A stretch of DNA of 12,719 nucleotides from an uncultured Lachnospiraceae bacterium (lineage in GTDB: Bacteria > Bacillota > Clostridia > Lachnospirales > Lachnospiraceae). Position 1 is the first letter of the stretch, and each line of letters opens with the position of its first letter. Made by a program: the position numbers and the translations under genes. Location of the stretch: the NCBI GenBank assembly GCA_910585395.1, contig CAJUCK010000038.1, positions 1 to 12,719 on the forward strand, given 5' to 3'. Positions 6,862 to 12,719 of this stretch are shown here, one piece after another. Under the pieces are notes generated by a model that had not been told where the DNA came from, made no database searches, and saw only the letters and a list, made by a program, of their open reading frames with translations.

Positions 6862-7764
6862 ATGAGTGTGGATGAGTCTTTTTTAAAAGAAGAAATGCGC
6901 TGTGGATTTTTAGTGACAGAAAAAAGAAAAAAAATATGGCGTACAGGACTGGAGCTTTTGCAGAAATTTGATGAGGTATGTAAAAAATACAATCTGAAAT
7001 ATTTTGTGGAATATGGAACGCTTTTAGGCGCTGTACGCCATCAGGGATTTATCCCTTGGGATGATGATATTGACCTTGTGATGTTTCGTGATGATTATAT
7101 GAAACTTCAAGAAATTGGTCCTCTGGAGTTTCAAGAGCCTTATTTTTTCCAAAATACATATACTGATTTAGTTGTATGGGGATTTTGCAAGCTTCGGGAT
7201 GACCGTACCACTGGCATTGAATTTACAGATATGAATCCAGATTTTCATCAGGGTATCTTTTTGGATGTCAACGCCCTTGATGATGTGCCAGATGGAAAGA
7301 ATTTTAGTCAAAATATTCTTCAAGTTCAGCGTGAAGTCTGGCAGACGGTTGCAAATTCAGTAAATATGCGTTATTACTTGTCAGAAGGCGTTCAGTTCCA
7401 GGTGGAATCTGACATTTTGATGGATTTATTGAATCTGCCTGTGAGAGAAAGGTATCGCCAGTTTGAGCTGTTAGCCCTTTCCCATTTTGGAACTTCGGAG
7501 AAAGTGAATTTTCTTGTAAGTGAGATATGCAAAAGATCTATAAGCTGCAGGCGGGAATGGTATGAAGATATTGTCTATCTGCCATTTGAACATATGACAG
7601 TTCCAGCGCCAGCAGGGTATGATGAGATTTTGAAAACACGGTATGGAGATTATCATAAGCCTGTTCAGGGTGGTTCCACACATCAAAATACATTTTTTGA
7701 TCCAGATACACCGTACCGGTATTATATGGAGCACCCAGAGAAAATACAGGATTATACAATATAA
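6862..7764 (+). CDS. LicD-family phosphotransferase (300 aa)
   Basis: The hallmark of the family is at residues about 51-73: the stretch around EYGTLLGAVRHQG followed by FIPWDDDIDLVMF, a nucleotidyltransferase fold whose DxD-type acidic cluster is present. Further conserved segments are GIFLDVNALDDVP and, near the end, VPAPAGYDEILKTRYGDYH. LicD proteins transfer phosphocholine or related phospho-substituents from a CDP-activated donor onto teichoic acids or glycans, and the same fold has been adapted to other phosphosugars. The true donor here is unknown. GAGGAGG (6848-6854) stands 7 bases before the ATG, inside the end of the glycosyltransferase gene. The two-base gap implies translational coupling and a shared job in surface polymer modification. 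No transmembrane segment is visible. A clear terminator does not follow. Confidence 0.85.
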   Translation: MSVDESFLKEEMRCGFLVTEKRKKIWRTGLELLQKFDEVCKKYNLKYFVEYGTLLGAVRHQGFIPWDDDIDLVMFRDDYMKLQEIGPLEFQEPYFFQNTYTDLVVWGFCKLRDDRTTGIEFTDMNPDFHQGIFLDVNALDDVPDGKNFSQNILQVQREVWQTVANSVNMRYYLSEGVQFQVESDILMDLLNLPVRERYRQFELLALSHFGTSEKVNFLVSEICKRSISCRREWYEDIVYLPFEHMTVPAPAGYDEILKTRYGDYHKPVQGGSTHQNTFFDPDTPYRYYMEHPEKIQDYTI

Positions 7765-7836
7765 TGTATATTACCCAGATTTCTGTAAATACTTTAAACA
7801 GGAAACTTGTGCTACGATGTGCGAAAGGAGTTTGTT

Positions 7837-9156
7837 ATGAGTTTGTGTTTGAAGATTACAGAAGTCCATGCAAGGGAGGTTCTGGATTCCAGAGGGAATC
7901 CTACAGTGGAAGCGGATGTAACTGTAGAAACGACCAGCAACGGCAAAAAAACTACTGGGCGTGCTGCTGTGCCGTCCGGAGCGTCTACGGGACAGTTTGA
8001 GGCAGTGGAATTAAGAGATGGAGAGCCCAGGTATTTTGGGCTGGGCGTGCAGAATGCCGTGAAACATGTAAACGATAAGATTGCCAAAGTTCTGATAGGC
8101 AAAAACGCTTTAAATCAGGTAGAGATTGATCGGTGCCTGATTGCAGAGGACGGAACGGATGATAAGATTAATCTAGGTGCCAACGCCATGCTAAGCGTTT
8201 CTCTGGCCGTTGCAAGAGCAGCAGCTAAGGCAATGGAACTTCCTCTGTATCAATATTTAGGAGGAACTAATGCCAAGCGGATGCCAGTGCCTATGATGAA
8301 TATTTTAAATGGCGGGTGTCATGCAGACAATACCGTAGATTTCCAGGAATTTATGATTATGCCTGTGGGAGCAGAGAAATTTCAGGAGGCGCTGCGTATG
8401 TGTGCGGAGGTGTACCATAACCTGAAAAAAATTTGTGAAAAAGAAGGGCTCTCCACAGCGGTGGGAGACGAAGGTGGATTTGCGCCAGATCTTCCAGATG
8501 CCATGGCAGTATTAGATTTGATTATGGACGCCGTAAAAGCTTCCGGTTACGTGCCAGGAAAAGATTTCAAGATTGCGCTGGATGCGGCAGCAAGTGAATT
8601 ATACGATGCGAAGACAGGCATGTATCATTTTCCGGGAGAATCCAGAATCAAAGGAGAAAAGACTGTCCGGGATACCAATGAGATGATTGAGTATTACAGA
8701 GAACTTATCGAAAAATATCCTATTATTTCTATTGAGGATGGTTTGGATGAGGAAGACTGGGACGGATGGCAGGCAATGACTGAGCAGCTTGGCGAGCGCA
8801 TCCAGCTTGTGGGTGATGATCTGTTTGTCACAAATACCAAGCGTTTGGACGCAGGAATTAAACTTAAGACGGCAAATGCCATTCTTGTAAAGGTAAACCA
8901 GATTGGTACTCTTACAGAAGCAATGGAAGCTATTGAGACAGCTCATAAGAATGCTTATCGCGCTGTTATCTCTCATCGTTCAGGAGAGACAGAGGATACT
9001 TTTATTGCGGACCTTGCCGTGGCAGTCAATGCAGGGCAGATAAAAACAGGCGCTCCCTGCCGTGGAGAACGTACAGCAAAATACAATCAGCTTCTTCGGA
9101 TTGAGGAACAGCTCGGTGTTGTGGCAGAATATAAGAATCCGTTTGATAAATTTTGA
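7837..9156 (+). CDS. eno: Enolase (2-phosphoglycerate dehydratase)
   Basis: Enolase converts 2-phosphoglycerate to phosphoenolpyruvate in glycolysis and gluconeogenesis, as a cytosolic Mg-dependent dimer or octamer. The 439-aa length is normal. The start is ATG 7837, preceded by AAGGAG (7825-7830) at 6 bases; a TTG at 7807 in the same frame would put the SD inside the gene. Catalytic and ligand residues are visible: Glu212 (VGDEGGFAP), Mg ligands Asp249, Glu300 (SIEDGLDE) and Asp327 (VGDDLF), the base Lys352 (ILVKVNQIGT), and His380 in SHRSGETEDTF. Minor oddities are NGGCHADNT, with Cys where Ala or Lys is common, and SGASTGQFEAVELRD. It leads the eno-secG-rnr-smpB block. A promoter of its own is not certain. 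Confidence 0.98.
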   Translation: MSLCLKITEVHAREVLDSRGNPTVEADVTVETTSNGKKTTGRAAVPSGASTGQFEAVELRDGEPRYFGLGVQNAVKHVNDKIAKVLIGKNALNQVEIDRCLIAEDGTDDKINLGANAMLSVSLAVARAAAKAMELPLYQYLGGTNAKRMPVPMMNILNGGCHADNTVDFQEFMIMPVGAEKFQEALRMCAEVYHNLKKICEKEGLSTAVGDEGGFAPDLPDAMAVLDLIMDAVKASGYVPGKDFKIALDAAASELYDAKTGMYHFPGESRIKGEKTVRDTNEMIEYYRELIEKYPIISIEDGLDEEDWDGWQAMTEQLGERIQLVGDDLFVTNTKRLDAGIKLKTANAILVKVNQIGTLTEAMEAIETAHKNAYRAVISHRSGETEDTFIADLAVAVNAGQIKTGAPCRGERTAKYNQLLRIEEQLGVVAEYKNPFDKF

Positions 9157-9357
9157 TGTTTATATCATTCATTCAGCCAGGCAGCAAATACTGGTTTATG
9201 AACATCATAGGAAAGAAAATGGATGAAATAAGTAAGACAAGACTTTTAAAATCAGTGCAAAAGAGACTAAGAAGAATTTGTAAAGCGGTTCAAGTAACCG
9301 TAAAATAACTTTTCTCTACCTAATATAATAAAAGAAAAGGCAGAGAAAAATAAAGAA

Positions 9358-9405
9358 GAGCCGCCACAGTTAAGACGAATTGAGTTTTTGATGTGGCGGT
9401 TTCTC
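9358..9405 (+). terminator. Possible terminator or 3' structure after eno
   Basis: An 8-bp GC-rich stem (CCGCCACA/TGTGGCGG) can be extended by two G-U and one A-U pairs. It is followed by TTTCTC, a poor U-tract, and its loop of 23 bases is long. It is the most terminator-like element between eno and secG, but it lies about 200 bases after the eno stop. Confidence 0.35.
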
Positions 9406-9469
9406 ACTGCCGCCAGGAAAACTGTAAAATTGGTTTGTACAATAATATACAATAATATTAAAAAAGATA

Positions 9470-9498
9470 TTGAAAAATGTACAGGTATATGTTAAAAT
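9470..9498 (+). promoter_or_regulatory. Sigma-A promoter of secG with extended -10
   Basis: TTGAAA (9470-9475) is followed by a 17-base spacer and TAAAAT (9493-9498). A TG at 9490-9491 one base before the -10 gives the extended -10 pattern TGTTAAAAT. Transcription should start near 9505, about 38 bases before the secG start. Confidence 0.7.
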
Positions 9499-9542
9499 AA
9501 AAAAAGTTTTGAGCAGGAGCAAATGCAGGAGGTTTGAGAAAA

Positions 9543-9782
9543 GTGGCAGTATTAAAAACAGTATTAATGGTAATATTTATATTAATCAGTATAGTATTGA
9601 CAGTAATCGTATTAATGCAGGAAGGCAAATCAGCAGGACTTGGAGCTATCAGTGGCGCCGCAGATACATACTGGGGCAAGAATAAAGGCCGTTCCATGGA
9701 GGGAAGGCTCGTGATGATAACCAGATTTATGGTTGCTCTGTTCCTGGTGATCGCAGCTGTATTAAATATTGGCAGCTTTTAA
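9543..9782 (+). CDS. secG: Preprotein translocase subunit SecG
   Basis: SecG is the small accessory subunit of the SecYEG translocon in the cytoplasmic membrane and aids SecA-driven protein export. The GTG at 9543 is preferred because AGGAGG (9527-9532) lies 10 bases upstream; the in-frame TTG 9534 is only one base from the SD. The resulting 79-aa product has the usual two membrane helices, residues about 3-25 (VLMVIFILISIVLTVIVLM) and about 57-77 (MVALFLVIAAVLNI). Between them is the conserved cytoplasmic loop QEGKSAGLGAISGAADTYWG, which is typical of SecG. The gene has its own promoter and terminator, so it forms a single transcription unit inside the block. Confidence 0.95.
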   Translation: MAVLKTVLMVIFILISIVLTVIVLMQEGKSAGLGAISGAADTYWGKNKGRSMEGRLVMITRFMVALFLVIAAVLNIGSF

Positions 9783-9800
9783 GAAGCGAAGATTCCATGT

Positions 9801-9831
9801 GAGACTGTCGTAAGCGGCAGTCTTATTTTTA
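9801..9831 (+). terminator. Intrinsic terminator of secG
   Basis: GAGACTGTCG (9801-9810) pairs with CGGCAGTCTT (9815-9824) around the loop TAAG, giving ten pairs with two G-U wobbles. After a single A follows TTTTT (9826-9830). It lies 18 bases after the secG stop, in standard position. Confidence 0.88.
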
Positions 9832-9838
9832 TATTATT

Positions 9839-9876
9839 AGAAAGACTTTATCAGAAAGACCTTATTTAGAAAGACC
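9839..9876. repeat. Three short direct repeats AGAAAGAC(C)T
   Basis: AGAAAGAC occurs at 9839-9846, 9853-9860 and 9868-9875, with spacings of 14 and 15 bases. The following bases are also similar (TTTAT, CTTAT, CTTGC). They sit directly after the secG terminator and about 150 bases before rnr. They may be worn tandem duplications or iterated binding sites. Confidence 0.55.
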
Positions 9877-9891
9877 TTGCTGCTGTGAAGT

Positions 9892-9964
9892 GTTAAAGTT
9901 TATGACTTTCTTAATATAAAAATATTATGCGCACGCATGTGAAAGGTATTATGCCGCTAAAGCG
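9892..9964 (+). promoter_or_regulatory. Putative rnr promoter and palindromic leader segment
   Basis: TTAAAG (9892-9897) with a 17-base spacer to TATAAA (9915-9920) is a modest sigma-A candidate. Downstream, the palindrome ATGCG-CA-CGCAT (9927-9938) and the small hairpin CGCT-AA-AGCG (9955-9964) would lie in the leader. The sequence 9927-9980 is much more GC-rich than its surroundings. Because secG ends in a terminator, rnr needs its own promoter, and this is the most likely place. Confidence 0.35.
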
Positions 9965-10021
9965 ACCGCACACGGCGCGTCAAAGGAAATAAGCTGTTTT
10001 TATAAAATATAGGAGAAATAT

Positions 10022-12148
10022 ATGGAGAAGGAATTGTTGGAAAGCAGAAAAAAAAAGATTTATGAATTTATGTGCAGCGACCTCTATGTGCCGATGAAAA
10101 TAAAAGAGCTTGCCGTTCTCTTGGATGTTTCCAGAGAAGAGCGTTCTGCCTTGGAAGAGGTATTGAATCAATTATTAATGGAAGGGAAGATAGAACTTTC
10201 CAAACGAGGGAAATATTCTAAGGCAGAGGGGAAATTTATCACAGGTATTTTTACTGGAAATGCCAGGGGCTTTGGATTTGTCACGGTAGAAGGAGAAGAG
10301 GAAGATATTTTTATACCAGAATCTCAGGTAAACAGTGCCATGCACGGAGATACCGTACAGGTGGCGTTATCTTTAGAAAGCTCTTCTGGAAAACGCAGGG
10401 AAGGAGCAGTAATTAAAATTCTGCAGAGAGGGATGAAACAGGCGGTGGGAACCTTTCAGAAAAGCAAGAATTTTGGTTTTGTGATTCCTGATAACCTGAA
10501 GCTGGCGCAGGATATTTTTATTCCGATAGAGCATTCCAAAGGAGCAGTAGATGGTCATAAAGTTGTGGTAGAGATTACTGATTATGGGGATGAAAGAAGG
10601 AAACCAGAGGGAAAGATAGTAGAGATCATAGGACATATGAATGATCCTGGAACAGATATTATGTCCATTGTAAAGGGTTATGATCTTCCAGTAGAATTTC
10701 CAGAGAAAGTTCTTCGCCAGGCTGAAAATGTGGGGAAACCAGTGAGCGCTGCAGATATGGCAGGGCGCATGGATTTGCGGGACTGGCAGATGGTAACCAT
10801 TGATGGGGAAGACGCCAAGGACTTAGATGATGCCATTACCCTGACAAAAGAAGGAGAATGTTATCGCCTGGGAGTCCATATTGCTGATGTGGCAAATTAT
10901 GTGCAGGAACACAGCGCTCTGGATGTGGAAGCTTTGGAGCGGGGAACTAGCGTGTATTTGGTAGACCGTGTAATTCCTATGCTGCCGCATACTTTATCAA
11001 ATGGGATCTGTTCGCTTAATGCTGGTGAAGACCGGCTTGCATTGAGCTGTATTATGCTGATTGACAAGAAGGGAACCGTTATTGACCACAAAATCGCAGA
11101 GACAGTGGTCAGAGTAGACCAAAGAATGAGCTATACCAGTGTGCGCAAGATTTTAAAAGACAAAGATGATGCAGAGAGACAGGAGTATCAGGAACTGATT
11201 CCCATGTTTGAGCTGATGGAAGAGCTGGCAGCAATTCTTCGCGAGAAGCGCAGAAAACGCGGATCTATTGATTTTGATTTTCCAGAGACCAAGATTGTTC
11301 TGGATAGCCAAGGAAGACCTTTGGATATTAAGCCATATGAGCGCAATGTAGCAACCAGAATCATTGAAGATTTTATGCTTATCGCCAATGAGACTGTTGC
11401 TCAGGACTTTTTCTGGCAGGAAATTCCTTTTGTCTACCGTACTCATGATACACCAGATTCTGAGAAGATCCGCAAGCTGAGCACATTTATCAATAATTTT
11501 GGCTATTCCATTAAAATTGGTCAGGATGAAATTCATCCCAAGGAGCTGCAGAAACTGTTGGAGAAAATTGAAGATACCCCAGAAGAACCTCTGCTCAGCC
11601 GTTTGACACTTCGTTCCATGAAGAGGGCGAAATATACCACGCAGAATTCTGGGCATTTCGGTCTTGCAACTCAGTATTACTGTCACTTTACTTCACCGAT
11701 CCGCCGATATCCTGATCTGCAGATTCATCGTATTATCAAAGAAACTCTGCGGGGAAGAATGAATGAAAAAAGGATCGCTCATTACGAGCGGATTCTGCCA
11801 GAGGCAGCTGCCCAGTCCAGCGCCAGAGAACGCCGTGCAGATGAGGCAGAACGTGAGACGGATAAATTAAAAAAGGTGCAGTATATGTCAGAACATATCG
11901 GAGAGATTTTTGAAGGGGTGATTTCCAGTGTGACAGCGTGGGGTATGTATGTGGAACTGCCAAATACGATAGAAGGAATGATACATGTTACGAATCTGAC
12001 AGATGATTATTATCATTTCAATGAGGATTCTTATGAATTGACAGGAGAAACCACGGGCAAATCGTATAAGCTGGGACAGAAGATAGAGGTTGTGGCAGCA
12101 AATACGGATGAGTATATGCGCACCATTGACTTCATTCTGCCAGAATAA
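10022..12148 (+). CDS. rnr: Ribonuclease R
   Basis: RNase R is a processive 3'-5' exoribonuclease that degrades structured RNA, rRNA and non-stop mRNA, the last together with tmRNA-SmpB. The 708-aa product starts at ATG 10022, 6 bases after AGGAG (10011-10015). Domains in order are an N-terminal winged-helix region (about 1-65), two cold-shock OB domains (about 70-120, GFGFVTVEGEEEDIFIP, and about 140-200, FGFVIPDN), the catalytic RNB domain (about 245-580), and a C-terminal S1 domain (about 626-706, EGVISSVTAWGMYVELP). The metal-binding aspartate cluster is in GEDAKDLDDAI (262-272). HFTSPIRRYPDLQIHR near 560-575 is the family signature. No Lys-rich tail follows S1, which makes it shorter than the proteobacterial enzyme. 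The gene precedes smpB, fitting a shared role in ribosome rescue. Confidence 0.97.
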   Translation: MEKELLESRKKKIYEFMCSDLYVPMKIKELAVLLDVSREERSALEEVLNQLLMEGKIELSKRGKYSKAEGKFITGIFTGNARGFGFVTVEGEEEDIFIPESQVNSAMHGDTVQVALSLESSSGKRREGAVIKILQRGMKQAVGTFQKSKNFGFVIPDNLKLAQDIFIPIEHSKGAVDGHKVVVEITDYGDERRKPEGKIVEIIGHMNDPGTDIMSIVKGYDLPVEFPEKVLRQAENVGKPVSAADMAGRMDLRDWQMVTIDGEDAKDLDDAITLTKEGECYRLGVHIADVANYVQEHSALDVEALERGTSVYLVDRVIPMLPHTLSNGICSLNAGEDRLALSCIMLIDKKGTVIDHKIAETVVRVDQRMSYTSVRKILKDKDDAERQEYQELIPMFELMEELAAILREKRRKRGSIDFDFPETKIVLDSQGRPLDIKPYERNVATRIIEDFMLIANETVAQDFFWQEIPFVYRTHDTPDSEKIRKLSTFINNFGYSIKIGQDEIHPKELQKLLEKIEDTPEEPLLSRLTLRSMKRAKYTTQNSGHFGLATQYYCHFTSPIRRYPDLQIHRIIKETLRGRMNEKRIAHYERILPEAAAQSSARERRADEAERETDKLKKVQYMSEHIGEIFEGVISSVTAWGMYVELPNTIEGMIHVTNLTDDYYHFNEDSYELTGETTGKSYKLGQKIEVVAANTDEYMRTIDFILPE

Positions 12149-12319
12149 AACAAAGAACAGACTATTGGTAATTGTAAAATCATCAACAAATCATCAATAT
12201 TTCATATATTGTTAATATCATGCATAGATATGTTACAGAAGCACGATCTACAGAGTGCGCCAGGTATGTTTGAAATATGAAAATGATTAATTTTTGCGAT
12301 TACCTGGAAAGGAATGAAA
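12149..12319 (+). promoter_or_regulatory. Spacer between rnr and smpB with an inverted repeat next to the smpB SD
   Basis: No intrinsic terminator was seen after rnr. CCAGGTA (12260-12266) and TACCTGG (12301-12307) form a 7-bp inverted repeat with a 34-base loop. The right arm directly abuts the SD AAAGGA (12308-12313). A smaller pair, GCAC (12241-12244)/GTGC (12255-12258), lies just before it. Near the rnr end AAATCATCAA is repeated at 12177-12186 and 12188-12197. TTGTTA (12209-12214) with weak -10 matches is a doubtful promoter. Structure-based control of smpB translation is an inference. Confidence 0.35.
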
Positions 12320-12719
12320 ATGGGGAAAGGAACAGTTAAGTTAATTGCCAACAATAAAAAGGCTTTTCACGATTATTTTATTGAAGACAAATATGAAGCA
12401 GGCATCAGCCTTGCGGGCACAGAAGTAAAGTCACTGCGGATGGGAAAGTGTTCTGTCAAGGAATCTTTTATTCGTATTGACAATGGCGAAGTCGTAATAT
12501 ATGGGATGCATATCAGCCCTTATGAGAAAGGAAATATTTTCAATAAAGATCCTCTCCGTCCCAGAAAACTTCTGATGCACAAATATGAGATCAATAAAAT
12601 TGCAGGAAAAATGAAAGAAAAGGGTTATACCGTCGTGCCACTGCAGGTTTATTTCAAAGGAAGTTTGGTGAAAGTGGAAATTGCACTTGCACGTGGAAAG
12701 AAATTATATGACAAACGGC
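12320..12719 (+). CDS. smpB: SsrA-binding protein SmpB (partial, cut by the right edge)
   Basis: SmpB binds tmRNA and delivers it to stalled ribosomes for trans-translation. ATG 12320 follows AAAGGA (12308-12313) at 6 bases; the in-frame ATG 12314 touches the SD and is unlikely. The 133 visible residues cover most of the OB-fold: LIANNKKAFHDYFIED, EAGISLAGTEVKSLR, SFIRI, YGMHISPYEKGN, DPLRPRKLLMHKYEI and VEIALARGKKLYDKR. Only the basic C-terminal tail, about 20 residues that become ordered on the ribosome, is missing. In many Firmicutes the tmRNA gene ssrA lies close downstream, so it may start just outside the window. Confidence 0.97.
   Translation, partial: MGKGTVKLIANNKKAFHDYFIEDKYEAGISLAGTEVKSLRMGKCSVKESFIRIDNGEVVIYGMHISPYEKGNIFNKDPLRPRKLLMHKYEINKIAGKMKEKGYTVVPLQVYFKGSLVKVEIALARGKKLYDKR

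Larger units (their letters stand above)
9157..9542 (+). other. Structured 386-base intergenic region between eno and secG
   Basis: No ORF with an SD is seen up to the secG start. The stretch contains three possible stem-loops. CGGTT (9286-9290)/AACCG (9296-9300) has a 5-base loop. TTTTCTCTACC (9310-9320)/GGCAGAGAAAA (9339-9349) has 11 bp with one A-C mismatch. CCGCCACA (9361-9368)/TGTGGCGG (9392-9399) has a 23-base loop. A tandem 10-base repeat, ACAATAATAT, occupies 9439-9458. The secG promoter (9470-9498) and SD (9527-9532) close the region. It may hold only the eno 3' end and the secG leader, but the number of paired elements also allows a small RNA. Confidence 0.5.

Noticed and set aside
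7760..7818. Promoter for eno (TATAAT at 7760-7765 or TGCTACGAT at 7810-7818)
   Set aside because: Neither has a convincing -35 box at 16-18 bases, and the second would start transcription inside the eno SD. eno may use its own unseen promoter or readthrough.
11153..11686. 177-codon open frame on the minus strand
   Set aside because: It is antisense to the strongly conserved RNB domain of rnr, has no SD, and its translation looks like a low-complexity shadow.
12177..12197. Direct repeat AAATCATCAA as part of a CRISPR or iteron array
   Set aside because: Only two copies separated by one base; too few and too short, and no array was seen anywhere in the window.

Overview
The window looks like a chromosomal segment from a low-to-moderate GC Firmicute, most likely a clostridial gut-type bacterium of the Lachnospiraceae kind. 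This is inferred from the eno-secG-rnr-smpB gene order, an Fe-S-type PurF with propeptide, strong AGGAGG-type ribosome binding sites and sigma-A-like promoters. No 16S or other taxonomic marker is present, so the lineage is an inference.

Left third (1-1860): an AT-rich, gene-poor and visibly decayed region. A divergent minus-strand gene leaves the left edge. Its promoter seems to be bracketed by an inverted repeat, and four copies of TAAGGG lie within about 155 bases. Next come a tiny SD-preceded reading frame (MKFK-stop), a strong hairpin, a frameshifted small gene (351-697), one intact small acidic ORF of 137 aa (728-1141), and then fragments of at least two degraded coding sequences split over several frames (1142-1756). 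The layout resembles the eroded edge of an accessory island. Toxin-immunity genes are one possible origin, but no family could be assigned.

Middle (1775-5657): a good promoter (TTGACG-18-TATAAT) drives a purine biosynthesis operon purC-purF-purB. purC is broken: relative to the family, about four codons plus one base (inferred 13 nt) are missing after the PNHM motif, and the rest continues in another frame. purF (glutamine PRPP amidotransferase, with four Fe-S ligand cysteines and the catalytic Cys19) and purB (a 483-aa adenylosuccinate lyase of the long, human-like type) are intact.

5672-7764: two genes follow purB with gaps of only 14 and 2 bases and no terminator. They encode a CgeB/GT1-like glycosyltransferase and a LicD-family protein, so a cell-surface polymer modification module appears to be transcribed with the purine operon.

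Right part (7837-12719): the conserved housekeeping block eno - secG - rnr - smpB (smpB cut by the right edge). eno is followed by a structured 386-base intergenic region. secG has its own extended -10 promoter and a clear intrinsic terminator. rnr follows a leader with three short direct repeats and a GC-rich patch. smpB is preceded by a 170-base spacer whose distal inverted repeat abuts its ribosome binding site. SecG serves protein export. RNase R and SmpB act together in trans-translation and mRNA quality control.

The most notable points are the purC lesion next to an otherwise intact operon, the surface-modification pair fused to purine genes, and the decayed left region with its promoter-flanking repeats. 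No unmistakably new system was found.
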